DNA from: Chitinophaga fulva
Lineage (GTDB): Bacteria > Bacteroidota > Bacteroidia > Chitinophagales > Chitinophagaceae
Direction: 5' to 3'
Assembly (NCBI RefSeq): GCF_012927205.1
Contig: NZ_JABBGC010000001.1
Location: 3,224,810 to 3,288,809, forward strand
DNA: 64,000 bases
Position 1 is the stretch's first letter; every line of letters starts with the position of its first letter. The position numbers and the translations under genes are program-made. Positions 34,785-43,897 of this stretch are shown here, piece after piece. The notes under the pieces are model-generated. The model was given only the letters and a program-made list of their open reading frames with translations, did no database searches and was not told where the DNA came from.

Positions 34785-36799
34785 TGATAACAGATGAATT
34801 GGTAGAAGACGATATTGTTTTGGAAGACAACCAGTTGGTATGTATCCTCACTGGTGAAGTCAAAAAGGCAAAACCACAGGAAGGTAATCTGCAATCAGTA
34901 ATTCTGATGCTTAATGAAGAGTATGGTTTTGATCTTGCCGACATGGAGCGTGATTTTACCATCCAATACACCGATGCCGATACTGGAAAGTCAAAAAAGC
35001 AAAAGGTCGAGCTGGTTGTATTTGAAAAAGGTAAACCGCATGGGAAGGATTTCATCATCCGCATCTGCGTAGTTCAGGATGATAAAGTGAAAGATACTGA
35101 TAAGAAGAAGGGGGTAAAACCCACATTGGAAAACGCCATGGGGGCGGTGGTAAGCTGTGAGTTTGGTCTTTGGGCAAATGGCTCCAGCTATCATTACTTG
35201 CAGAAGGAAGATGATGCCATGGGCTTTGACTATGAGTTTGTAGATCTTTCCGATTTTCCTGGAGAGGGGGAAACACTTGATGATCTTGACAGAGCAGATC
35301 GTTCCTCAAGTAAGAAGCCTGCCAATGACTCGCTAATTAAGGTTTTCAAGCGTTCTCACGACTATATTTATGGCAATGAAGGACGTAAGAAGGACGCCTT
35401 TTGGCAATTGTTAAACCTGATCTTCTGTAAACTATATGATGAGAAACGCAGGTTCATGCTCTCTGAAGATAGCTATCGCAGAAAGTTTTGGGTTGGCGTA
35501 AAAGAACAAAATACAGAAGAAGGACGTAAAGCGGTAGCTAAACGAATTAAAGGTCTTTTCAAAGAACTGAAGGGTGATGGAATATTTTCAGAAGTCTTTG
35601 ACGGAAATGAAGCTATTGGCTTAACGGATAAAGGAATTGCCTTCATTGCCGGAGAGCTTTCCAAATATTCCTTCCTGGATGCCTCCGTGGATGTGAAAGG
35701 TATGGCTTATGAAACGATTGTAAGCAACACACTGAAACAGGCAGCTGGTCAATTCTTCACACCAAGGAACATTATCAAAGCAATGGTAGAGATGATGAAT
35801 CCGACAGAAAATGATCGAGTGCTTGACCCTGCGTGTGGATCGGGGGGCTTTTTGGTTATGGTCCTTGACCATGTTAGAAAACAAATTGCCGCTGAGTTAT
35901 ATCCGGATTTAGACGGACCATTACTGGCGGAGAAGTTCAATTCTGTGGAAGTGAGCCAGCGAGTTAAGTTGTATGCTGAGAGAAGCATTTTTGGCTTTGA
36001 TTTTGACCCTGACCTGAAAAAAGCCGCTAGAATGAACATGGTGATGGCGGGGGATGGACATGCAAATATCTTTCATGTCAACTCCCTGGCTTACCCAAAT
36101 TGGGAACATCCCACAGAGATTGAAAAAATTCAGGCTGCAATTGGGAACAGCCTGTTAGAGATGAAGGATATTGAAAGTAGCTTTGGTAATGATGCACGTG
36201 AAAAATTCGACATCATTTTCACCAATCCTCCATTTGGGGCGAAAGTAAAAGTAGAACCGGAAATTGCCAGCGGGTATTACTTGTCCAAATACAGTGATGC
36301 CCCGGAAGTATTGTTCATTGAAACTTGTTACAACTTCCTAAAACCTGGTGGCAAAGTAGCCATCGTATTACCTGATGGAATACTTGGAAATCCCAACACG
36401 CTCCCTGTCCGGGAGTGGATACTGGACAAATTCAAAATACTTGCTTCCGTTGACTTAGCTGTGGAGGCATTTTTACCGCAGGTGGGTGTTCAGGCATCTT
36501 TGCTCTTCCTGCAACGAAAAACGGAATTAGAAAGACAACTTGCTCAGAATAGTGCGGAAGACTATGAAGTTTTCATGGCTATTGCCGAAAGGTTGGGCAA
36601 AGATCGGAGGGGTAACCCTATTTATGTTCGTGACCAAGATGGGGCAGAGATTCTTTTTGATACGGAAACCCAATACGTGGTTCATAAAAAGGGGGGATCG
36701 ATTGATGTGAGAATTAGAAGGGAAAAATCAAAACAGCTGGATGATGATCTTCCAAAGGTTACAAAAGAATATTTGAAATTTTTGAATGGAGGCTTATGA
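34784..36799 (+). CDS. N6-adenine DNA methylase, HsdM-like (MADS MAD2-like)
   Basis: A 671-aa type I-style methylase. The N-terminal ~170 residues (KQKVELVVFEKGKPHGKDF, VVSCEFGLWANGSSYHYL) resemble an HsdR-N nuclease-like domain, but the expected ExK strand reads IIRICVV, so the fold appears catalytically dead. A helical domain follows, then QFFTPRNII at about 322, motif I DPACGSGG at 348-355, GFDFDPDLKKAARMNM and motif IV NPPFG at 481-485. It should methylate adenine at sites chosen by the downstream S subunit. Coupled to both neighbours by 1-nt and ATGA overlaps. Confidence 0.92.
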   Translation: MITDELVEDDIVLEDNQLVCILTGEVKKAKPQEGNLQSVILMLNEEYGFDLADMERDFTIQYTDADTGKSKKQKVELVVFEKGKPHGKDFIIRICVVQDDKVKDTDKKKGVKPTLENAMGAVVSCEFGLWANGSSYHYLQKEDDAMGFDYEFVDLSDFPGEGETLDDLDRADRSSSKKPANDSLIKVFKRSHDYIYGNEGRKKDAFWQLLNLIFCKLYDEKRRFMLSEDSYRRKFWVGVKEQNTEEGRKAVAKRIKGLFKELKGDGIFSEVFDGNEAIGLTDKGIAFIAGELSKYSFLDASVDVKGMAYETIVSNTLKQAAGQFFTPRNIIKAMVEMMNPTENDRVLDPACGSGGFLVMVLDHVRKQIAAELYPDLDGPLLAEKFNSVEVSQRVKLYAERSIFGFDFDPDLKKAARMNMVMAGDGHANIFHVNSLAYPNWEHPTEIEKIQAAIGNSLLEMKDIESSFGNDAREKFDIIFTNPPFGAKVKVEPEIASGYYLSKYSDAPEVLFIETCYNFLKPGGKVAIVLPDGILGNPNTLPVREWILDKFKILASVDLAVEAFLPQVGVQASLLFLQRKTELERQLAQNSAEDYEVFMAIAERLGKDRRGNPIYVRDQDGAEILFDTETQYVVHKKGGSIDVRIRREKSKQLDDDLPKVTKEYLKFLNGGL

Positions 36800-38202
36800 T
36801 CACTGGTAGTATAAAATTACATAGCATTGATAAAGATTTACGGTTTAATGGGGCATACTTTTTAAACAAAGATGCGCTTAATAGCCGTGTTTTGGAGGAG
36901 AATATCGACGGCTGTTCTAGATTAGGAGATCTGGCAAAAGTTTGGAACCCTCAAATATTCAAAAGACAGTTCTGCCTACCAGGTATTAATGCTGTGCCTT
37001 ATTGCCAAAGTAGTGATGTATCAAACACACTTGAAGGTAGTGAGATTTACGTAAATAAATTTCAAGCGGATAAGGTAGGATCAATAGTGGAGGAAAAACA
37101 AATTCTGATTACTGGCTTTGGTACCATCGGAAACATTCGTCTGGTAAATGAGCTCAGTAAAGGAATGTGTTATGCTAATAACGTGTGTAGAGTTGAAGCG
37201 AATTTTGATATCCCTTATGGGTATTTGTATGCAGTTCTCCTCTCAAAATATGGTCGTTCTCAATTAAATAAAAACGCTTCTGGTTCTGTAGTAAGATATA
37301 TTGAAGCCCCTGGAATAAAGAAGACCCTTATTCCCAAACTTACTCCGAGAATTCAAAAACAAGTCCACGAGTATGTTGTTGAGGCATCTGCTTTAAGAGT
37401 AGATGCAAATAACTTCCTTCGAGATGTACAAGTTAAATTAAAGAATAAAGCCGGCTTAAAAACACTTTCAACATCTGACTATGAATACTTCGGTAGTCAC
37501 AGTAATAATAGAAGAGTGTCCGTCTTTAAGAAGAAATTTAATGAAATATCATCTTTATCAATTAACGCATTTAACTATTCAAAGCGGATTGAATGTCTTG
37601 AAAACGAAATTAAGGAGAGTGAATATAAACTCCTATCAGCATGTTTAGATGAGAATCTGTTTTTTTCAAGTGGATCATTTAAAAGGCTGGAGCTTAGTTC
37701 TCCAAATTCTATCCGATTATTAAATCAATCAGATATTTTCAATTTAAGAAAGCAGGGCAAGTTGCTCGCCAATCTCTATGCTAAATCTGATAGGCTGGTT
37801 GAGTACGGTGAAGTCTTAATAGCAGGTGTTGGAACACTTGGAGAAGGTGAAACTTTTTGCAGAACAATATTCGCCAGTGAAGAACTGGAAGGGCAATTGA
37901 TTTCAGGTGAGTTTATACGCATGAAAACAAATGACAAAGTTCCATCAGGTTATCTTTATGCGTGGTTGGCATCCGATTACGGTTTTCGGCTTATTCGGAA
38001 AACACAAACAGGAACAAAGCTTTGTAGGCCAATCCAGGAGCTGCTTAAAAATATTCCTGTCCCAATTATCGATGAGGAAGAAATGCTAAAAATTGATCGC
38101 CAGGTCAAAAAAGCGCATACCATGCTATATGAGGCATTAAATGCGGAAAACAAAGCAATCGAATTAGTAGAAAACGAAATTGAATCATGGCAAAAATCAT
38201 AG
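36796..38202 (+). CDS. HsdS-like specificity subunit (MADS MAD5-like)
   Basis: A 468-aa protein with two type I S-subunit target-recognition halves. The first has GYLYAVLLSKYGRSQLNKNASGSVVRYIEAPGIKKTLIPKLTPRIQKQVHEYV. The second has the matching SGYLYAWLASDYGFRLIRKTQTGTKLCRPIQELLKNIPVPIIDEEEMLKIDRQV. Each ends in a helical spacer as in HsdS. It should give sequence specificity to the methylase, whose stop codon it overlaps (ATGA). The two TRDs are clearly different, implying a bipartite target. Confidence 0.9.
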   Translation: MITGSIKLHSIDKDLRFNGAYFLNKDALNSRVLEENIDGCSRLGDLAKVWNPQIFKRQFCLPGINAVPYCQSSDVSNTLEGSEIYVNKFQADKVGSIVEEKQILITGFGTIGNIRLVNELSKGMCYANNVCRVEANFDIPYGYLYAVLLSKYGRSQLNKNASGSVVRYIEAPGIKKTLIPKLTPRIQKQVHEYVVEASALRVDANNFLRDVQVKLKNKAGLKTLSTSDYEYFGSHSNNRRVSVFKKKFNEISSLSINAFNYSKRIECLENEIKESEYKLLSACLDENLFFSSGSFKRLELSSPNSIRLLNQSDIFNLRKQGKLLANLYAKSDRLVEYGEVLIAGVGTLGEGETFCRTIFASEELEGQLISGEFIRMKTNDKVPSGYLYAWLASDYGFRLIRKTQTGTKLCRPIQELLKNIPVPIIDEEEMLKIDRQVKKAHTMLYEALNAENKAIELVENEIESWQKS

Positions 38203-41200
38203 TACCACCTTATTTTGAGTCGGTTGTGAATGCCGGAGAAAGGCGTTTGCTGAATTACTTGCAGGTAAACCTGCCAGATAGCTTTTATCTGGTACCTAAT
38301 GTGGAACTTGCCTCCACCAATCCACGAAACAACCGGACACAATATTGGGAATATGATTTATTGATAGTCGCCCCGCATGCCATTTACAATATCGAGAACA
38401 AGGACTGGAAAGGACGAATCGAAGGAGACGATAACTACTGGTATGTCAATGACCGTCAGCGTCAGAACCCTTTAAAAACAGGAAGACAGAAAACGGCGAT
38501 TTTAGCCTCCAAATTGAAGGAGTACGAGCCTGCCTGGGCAAGGGCGTGGGTGCAGAATATGGTTACCCTGTCTTATCCCAATACTTATGCTCCTTCTCTT
38601 TTGCAGGAATCTACCAAGCTCACTTTTCAGCTAAATGAAAGGCTGATCAATTATCTGACAGATCCTGAGCAAATTGGTAAATTAGAAAATGACATTGTTG
38701 ATATTTATGAGGAGATCGTTAAATATCTTGATGGAAGCCAGAGCCAAAAAGCCCCGGACGAGAAACGGGAGGTAGAAGGTTATGAAATCATAGAAATACT
38801 TCAGCAGGAACCTAACTTCAAAGAGTATCTGGTAAAGCCCAAAGGAGTTACCACCGCTATCCGCAAAAGGGTCAAAGAGTATGCGCTACAGGTGGCTGGC
38901 CTTTCCCTGGCTGAGCTGATCAACCGGGAGGAGGTCATTAAGAATCAATACAAAGCCCTCCACAAGATCAAGGCGAAACCTTTTATTCTGAACGTGGAGT
39001 TCAAAATTGATGATGAAAACCATCTGTTTTATGAAATCTCTGATTTTTTAGATGAAAATTCTCTACGGGTAGAGGCCAGATCCAAGACCTTCACCTTTCA
39101 GGAAAAGCTGAGTATTATTCGGAATGTGATGGCCGCGTTGAAAGAAGCTCACAAAGAGAATATCTTTCATAGGGACATTAACCCGGATAACATATATATG
39201 AGCAGTGGTTACGCCTACCTGGGCAATTTCGGGAAGTCTTACTTTACCGATCATAACCAACAGGGCTATACGGTGATGGCCACTATCAATGAGTCCAATG
39301 CCACCCCTTACCACCCTTTGGAATTGATCGTAGGTGATGCCTCACGCGCCTCTGATATTTACTCGCTTGGTGTACTTATTTACTGGCTTTTTACAGGAGA
39401 TGAACCTTTCAGGAACCCCTATGATCTTGATAGAATGGGTGGGAGACTACCAATAGATAAGTTGCCTACTACACGCAATAAAGCACTGCCGAAATGGTTG
39501 GATGAACTATGTCAAAAAACCATACTGACGGATGACCTAAAAAGGATGGATAGCATTGAGGAACTTGAACAGTTTATAGAAGATGCTCTCCGGGAAAATG
39601 ATAGTGAGATTATCCGATCCAGGCGAATTACCCCAACACCGGCCACGCCATCTGCTGATATCTGCGAGCTAAAAGTTGGAGACAAGATCGGAGATTATGT
39701 TATCCATCAGATGCTTGGCAAAGGCGGTTATTCCAGAGTTTTCAAAGTAAAACACCAGCTCCAGGGCAAATACTATGCTTTGAAGCTCTTCCATGAAAGC
39801 GTAAACGCCAGTTCGGTTATAGATGAGTACAATGCTTTGGTAGGGTTAGCGCATCACAATATTGTCAAATTTGTTTGGAATGGAGAAACACCTAACGGAC
39901 AGTTTTATACCTTAATGGAGTTTTTGGAAGGTGAAAACCTCAGCACCTATTCTAGAACGGATGCAAAGCTTCCGATATACCGGGTATATCAGCTCGCCAA
40001 AGATATACTCAGTGCTTTGGTTTCCATGCAAAGCCTAGATAAACCCATTCTGCACCGGGATATAAAGCCTCAGAATATCATCTGGGACAAAGAGAAGCGT
40101 TTTGTACTAATTGACTTCAATGTGGCCTCATTTGTAGATGATAACCAGGATTTTGTTGGTACAAATCCTTATTTGGCACCAGACCTCATTGCAGAGGGAT
40201 ATAAAGTAAAATGGGATGAATCGGCAGACACATTTGCACTTGGCATTACCCTTTATGAACTGGTATGCAAACAGTATCCGTGGAGCCCTAAGAGAATGCC
40301 TGCCCTCAGCATAGATCCTACCAATTCCAAAGATGTTGAACCAAGAATCTCTGATGCTTTTGCCTTGTTTCTAAATCGGGCAATATCTCCACGTTCTGCA
40401 AACCGGTTTCCCAATGCCCAGGAAATGTTAGATGCCTTATTAGCTGTTGGTGAAGATGGTATCTTACATGAAACTCCAACAATCTCTCCTGCAATAGAAA
40501 CCAGAGATGAAGGAGGGGACTTTATCAAGTACATCAATTCACTATACAGTCAGTCTAAAGGTGGAAACTTTGGTACACGGGCCAGTGAACATATCAGTGA
40601 GTATGACCGGTTAACCTATACTCCTTCTAAATTGGATAAGAAATTACTGCCTGACATCCTTGATGGTAAATATAAACTCCTGATTATAACCGGAAATGCA
40701 GGTGATGGAAAAACTGCTTTCATCAAACGTGTTGAACGCGATCATTCGATAGAAGACCTGGATACCCACAAACATAAGAATGGAGCGAGGTTTAAGATCA
40801 GCGGTGTTCAGTTTGAGAGCAACTACGATGGTTCTCAGGACGAAGATCAACGGGCGAATAATGATGTGCTGGAGCGCTTTTTTGAGCCATTTGAAGGTTT
40901 GTCCAATTACAATGATGCTAAAGAAGGACGTATCATTGCCATTAATGAAGGACGTTTGGTAGAGTTCTTAAAAATAACCGGCAAACACAAATCCCTTCAT
41001 GATACTATTGAAAATTACTTCTACAATGAAGGACATCATGATCTTCCTCCCGGACTGATGATTATCAACCTTAATTTAAGGTCGGTGGCTGCCCTGGATA
41101 ATCAGGAGTCCAGTCTTTTCAGAAGTCAGGTGAAAGCCCTGACGCAAAAAGAGCTATGGACAAAATGTGCGGCCTGTCCTCTTGCAGGCAAATGTTTTAT

Positions 41201-42332
41201 CAGGTATAATGTATACTCCTTTAACGATACAGCATCCGGAGAAGAAATAATTACCCGCATGGAATGGTTGTTAAGAACGGCCAGCCTCAAAAGAGAGCTG
41301 CATATCACGATGCGTGATTTGCGTTCATTTATTGCATATGTACTCACCAGAGACCATGAATGCTCAGATATTGGACAATTGGTGAGGGAAAGCCAGCTTC
41401 AACCGGAAAATTATTGGCAGTATTATTATTTCAATATAACCAATCCATCTGTTGACTCGGGTAGCCAGGACCGATTAATAAAACTACTGAGGGAAACTGA
41501 TATTGGTGAGGTAACAATACCGGATAAAGACCGAGATCTGTTCTTCGGCCAGCATGAGCCGAGTGAATATTTGGAGTTTTCTGATCGTGAATATACGCTG
41601 ATTGATGAGTTTAACAACAATAAAATATGGGTACCGGCACATGAGCAAAACGACTCATTGATTAAAAGAATCAGGATCATCCAGAAAGTATTCATCAGAC
41701 ATCAGTACTTTGAAGGTAAATCACAATTGTTATCGGTAGAAAATGGATATATACCAACGCCTACCGAATCGGAAGAGGTCATGCTTCCTTCCTATCTTCT
41801 ACGTCTGCCATACCAATCGGTATTTAAATTTGTGAGTGTACTCTCTAAAGAAGATGAAGGCGCGAATACCAAAGTCAGTATATCAAGGGCTATATCCTTA
41901 AATGAAGGATGTGATAATCCGGGGATAGATAAAGACCATCTTGTACTAGCTTCAACAGATATTCGAGATCCATACAGTAAGTCCTTCAGACTATTTAACC
42001 TCAATGATTTTGAGCTGTTTGTAAACAGAACTGATCATTTGGTAAAGTACTTGGAATATGAATCCGATAGCTTAACCTTCAGACATAAAAAAGAAAAACA
42101 TATCAAGCTTATCATCTCACTGGACCTGTACGAAATGTTATACTTCATACAACAAGGATTTAGCCCGTCGCTCAATGATTTGAGAGGTAAGTTCATAGAA
42201 TTGATCATTTTCAAGAATTTGCTGGAAAATCTTATCTATACAGAAGTAGTGGTGACAAGCGATAATTTGAAATTTTATAAAATCAGGAAAGACGAACAAA
42301 ATCGCCTTTCCTTTGAACCCTTGCAAGTATAG
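38187..42332 (+). CDS. NERD-pseudokinase-Ser/Thr kinase-P-loop ATPase fusion (PglW / MADS MAD6-like)
   Basis: A 1381-aa fusion. Residues 10-130: NERD nuclease-related domain with D57 and E70-x-K72 (YDLLIV, NIENKDW). About 200-470: a first kinase domain with HRDINPDN (HRD at 328-330) but NFG in place of DFG at 347-349 and no clear glycine loop, so probably a pseudokinase. About 495-770: a complete kinase with GKGGYSRVF (511-), ALK lysine 533, HRDIKPQN (623-) and DFN at 643-645. About 825 onward: a P-loop GNAGDGKT (836-843) and a CAACPLAGKC cysteine cluster. Resembles PglW of BREX and the MADS kinase. It overlaps the S subunit by 16 nt. Confidence 0.88.
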   Translation: MAKIIVPPYFESVVNAGERRLLNYLQVNLPDSFYLVPNVELASTNPRNNRTQYWEYDLLIVAPHAIYNIENKDWKGRIEGDDNYWYVNDRQRQNPLKTGRQKTAILASKLKEYEPAWARAWVQNMVTLSYPNTYAPSLLQESTKLTFQLNERLINYLTDPEQIGKLENDIVDIYEEIVKYLDGSQSQKAPDEKREVEGYEIIEILQQEPNFKEYLVKPKGVTTAIRKRVKEYALQVAGLSLAELINREEVIKNQYKALHKIKAKPFILNVEFKIDDENHLFYEISDFLDENSLRVEARSKTFTFQEKLSIIRNVMAALKEAHKENIFHRDINPDNIYMSSGYAYLGNFGKSYFTDHNQQGYTVMATINESNATPYHPLELIVGDASRASDIYSLGVLIYWLFTGDEPFRNPYDLDRMGGRLPIDKLPTTRNKALPKWLDELCQKTILTDDLKRMDSIEELEQFIEDALRENDSEIIRSRRITPTPATPSADICELKVGDKIGDYVIHQMLGKGGYSRVFKVKHQLQGKYYALKLFHESVNASSVIDEYNALVGLAHHNIVKFVWNGETPNGQFYTLMEFLEGENLSTYSRTDAKLPIYRVYQLAKDILSALVSMQSLDKPILHRDIKPQNIIWDKEKRFVLIDFNVASFVDDNQDFVGTNPYLAPDLIAEGYKVKWDESADTFALGITLYELVCKQYPWSPKRMPALSIDPTNSKDVEPRISDAFALFLNRAISPRSANRFPNAQEMLDALLAVGEDGILHETPTISPAIETRDEGGDFIKYINSLYSQSKGGNFGTRASEHISEYDRLTYTPSKLDKKLLPDILDGKYKLLIITGNAGDGKTAFIKRVERDHSIEDLDTHKHKNGARFKISGVQFESNYDGSQDEDQRANNDVLERFFEPFEGLSNYNDAKEGRIIAINEGRLVEFLKITGKHKSLHDTIENYFYNEGHHDLPPGLMIINLNLRSVAALDNQESSLFRSQVKALTQKELWTKCAACPLAGKCFIRYNVYSFNDTASGEEIITRMEWLLRTASLKRELHITMRDLRSFIAYVLTRDHECSDIGQLVRESQLQPENYWQYYYFNITNPSVDSGSQDRLIKLLRETDIGEVTIPDKDRDLFFGQHEPSEYLEFSDREYTLIDEFNNNKIWVPAHEQNDSLIKRIRIIQKVFIRHQYFEGKSQLLSVENGYIPTPTESEEVMLPSYLLRLPYQSVFKFVSVLSKEDEGANTKVSISRAISLNEGCDNPGIDKDHLVLASTDIRDPYSKSFRLFNLNDFELFVNRTDHLVKYLEYESDSLTFRHKKEKHIKLIISLDLYEMLYFIQQGFSPSLNDLRGKFIELIIFKNLLENLIYTEVVVTSDNLKFYKIRKDEQNRLSFEPLQV

Positions 42333-42334
42333 CT

Positions 42335-43897
42335 ATGGCCATTAAATTAAATAAAGAGGAAAGCCTTTTCCGTAATGAGTTGATATTTACGGTGGACGCC
42401 AAGGCTGTAAACATAGACAACACACTTGTTAACTTGTTTATGCTTTTGAAGCATAATGGCATGCGTCCTAAACAAAGAGCAAGACCTGATTCTAATTCCT
42501 TTATCAACCTGGAAACCCTGAAAAAGGTACTTTCTAAACTGGAAAAAGAAGGCGCCATAAAAGGGTTTAATGATAATCAGGACGCTGCGGAAATGTGGTT
42601 GCGTAGCAATTTAGTCAACATGGTGCATAGGGGAAACCTTGATAAAGAGAAAATATCCTCATTAAGGCCAATTCACCTGGAAAGTTACAGGGTTCGAAAT
42701 GCTGCTAATACCAGAGATTACAATACAGCTGATCAGGTTTATTTGATGCTTGGTGCTACGCCAATAGTGAGGGAGGACTTGAAAAGCTTCTTGATGGAAG
42801 GTTGGGACCAGACGACCAGTAAAATTAATTCAGGGAATTATCTTGACGTAGATAGTGTTGGCCTGTTACATATTATCAAAAATATAAACCCCGGTTTCCT
42901 TGAAAGTAGTTCTAACCTGAATCAGATCAAGCCTCTTCTGAATGAACAGGCAGAACTTTATTGTGATGATGTTCGCAGACTGCTGGTATACAAACGGCTG
43001 ATTCCAAGAAATGTCTTAATAGATTATCTCAAGACCATTACATCTTTTCACCTCTCCATCTACATACAAAAGTTAATTCATAGTTTGCCACGTATGGTGG
43101 AGGAAGGTACTAGCAGCATCGGAAACGATTGGAATATTGTAGTTGATACTACAGATGATATTGAAAGTAAAATCGCCCGTATTTCAGCGGAAGATGCAGA
43201 AATCCTGAGTAACAATGTTTACGACTATATAAAGGCCACTTTTCAGATCAATGCTGCGCTGAGGAAGTTAAAGCTCGATAAAATCAACTCGGATAACCTC
43301 CGCAGAGCCCTTGAACTATTGAAAGAAAGAACGCAGGATTTCGAGATATACTTCGAAACCCAATGGGATAATCTCTGTCATACACTTGATAGAGAAGATA
43401 GAAGTATGATAGAGGAGTGGGTGAAATATGAGAATACCTATTTCGACAAATACATTGAAGCAATCATAAAAATTAGAGGAAGTTATCAATTTCGTTTTCA
43501 CCGGGAATTGATTGATAACCTATGCCAGAAGAATAATGAACGGGGTTTTCTCGCTCAGGGCCGGGGACGGAAACATCCAAGGAGGTTTGTTTTGGGAACA
43601 AGATTGTTAGAGACACTGGTTCAGATTCTTGTTCTTGAATCAGACGGTTCAAATTTCCAGACGAGAACTCTCTCTATTGAAGAACTGATGCAGAACATCA
43701 GTGATCGCTACGGATTAATCATCAATGGATTAACGGAGGAACGATTTAAAGAGGCTGATCTTAATACTCACCTTGCCTTTAAAGAGAATGTGGAGGCTTT
43801 TAAGCTGAAACTTAGGCAAATAGGCTTTTACAATGACCTTAGTGATGCTTATATCCTTCAAAGAATTAGACCACGCTATGAATTAAATGTTAAGTAA
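42335..43897 (+). CDS. island protein of unknown function (MADS MAD7-like position)
   Basis: A 520-aa, largely alpha-helical soluble protein. I do not recognise a domain. The N-terminus (NLFMLLKHNGMRPKQRAR, then NLETLKKVLSKLEKEGAIKGF) could be a winged helix. The middle is rich in charged helices, and a basic segment RGRKHPRRFVLGTRLLETLVQILVLES lies near residue 415. No P-loop, nuclease or methylase motif is visible. Position between the kinase fusion and the HerA-like protein matches MAD7 of the methylation-associated defence system, as I recall it. Starts 2 nt after the kinase stop and abuts the next start (TAAATG). Confidence 0.7.
   Translation: MAIKLNKEESLFRNELIFTVDAKAVNIDNTLVNLFMLLKHNGMRPKQRARPDSNSFINLETLKKVLSKLEKEGAIKGFNDNQDAAEMWLRSNLVNMVHRGNLDKEKISSLRPIHLESYRVRNAANTRDYNTADQVYLMLGATPIVREDLKSFLMEGWDQTTSKINSGNYLDVDSVGLLHIIKNINPGFLESSSNLNQIKPLLNEQAELYCDDVRRLLVYKRLIPRNVLIDYLKTITSFHLSIYIQKLIHSLPRMVEEGTSSIGNDWNIVVDTTDDIESKIARISAEDAEILSNNVYDYIKATFQINAALRKLKLDKINSDNLRRALELLKERTQDFEIYFETQWDNLCHTLDREDRSMIEEWVKYENTYFDKYIEAIIKIRGSYQFRFHRELIDNLCQKNNERGFLAQGRGRKHPRRFVLGTRLLETLVQILVLESDGSNFQTRTLSIEELMQNISDRYGLIINGLTEERFKEADLNTHLAFKENVEAFKLKLRQIGFYNDLSDAYILQRIRPRYELNVK

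Noticed and set aside
34062-36799. Classic AbiE toxin-antitoxin pair
   Set aside because: The first gene is AbiEi-like but the partner is a DNA methylase, not an AbiEii nucleotidyltransferase.
34784-38202. Ordinary type I restriction-modification system
   Set aside because: HsdM and HsdS are present but there is no HsdR helicase-nuclease; instead the S gene overlaps the kinase fusion.
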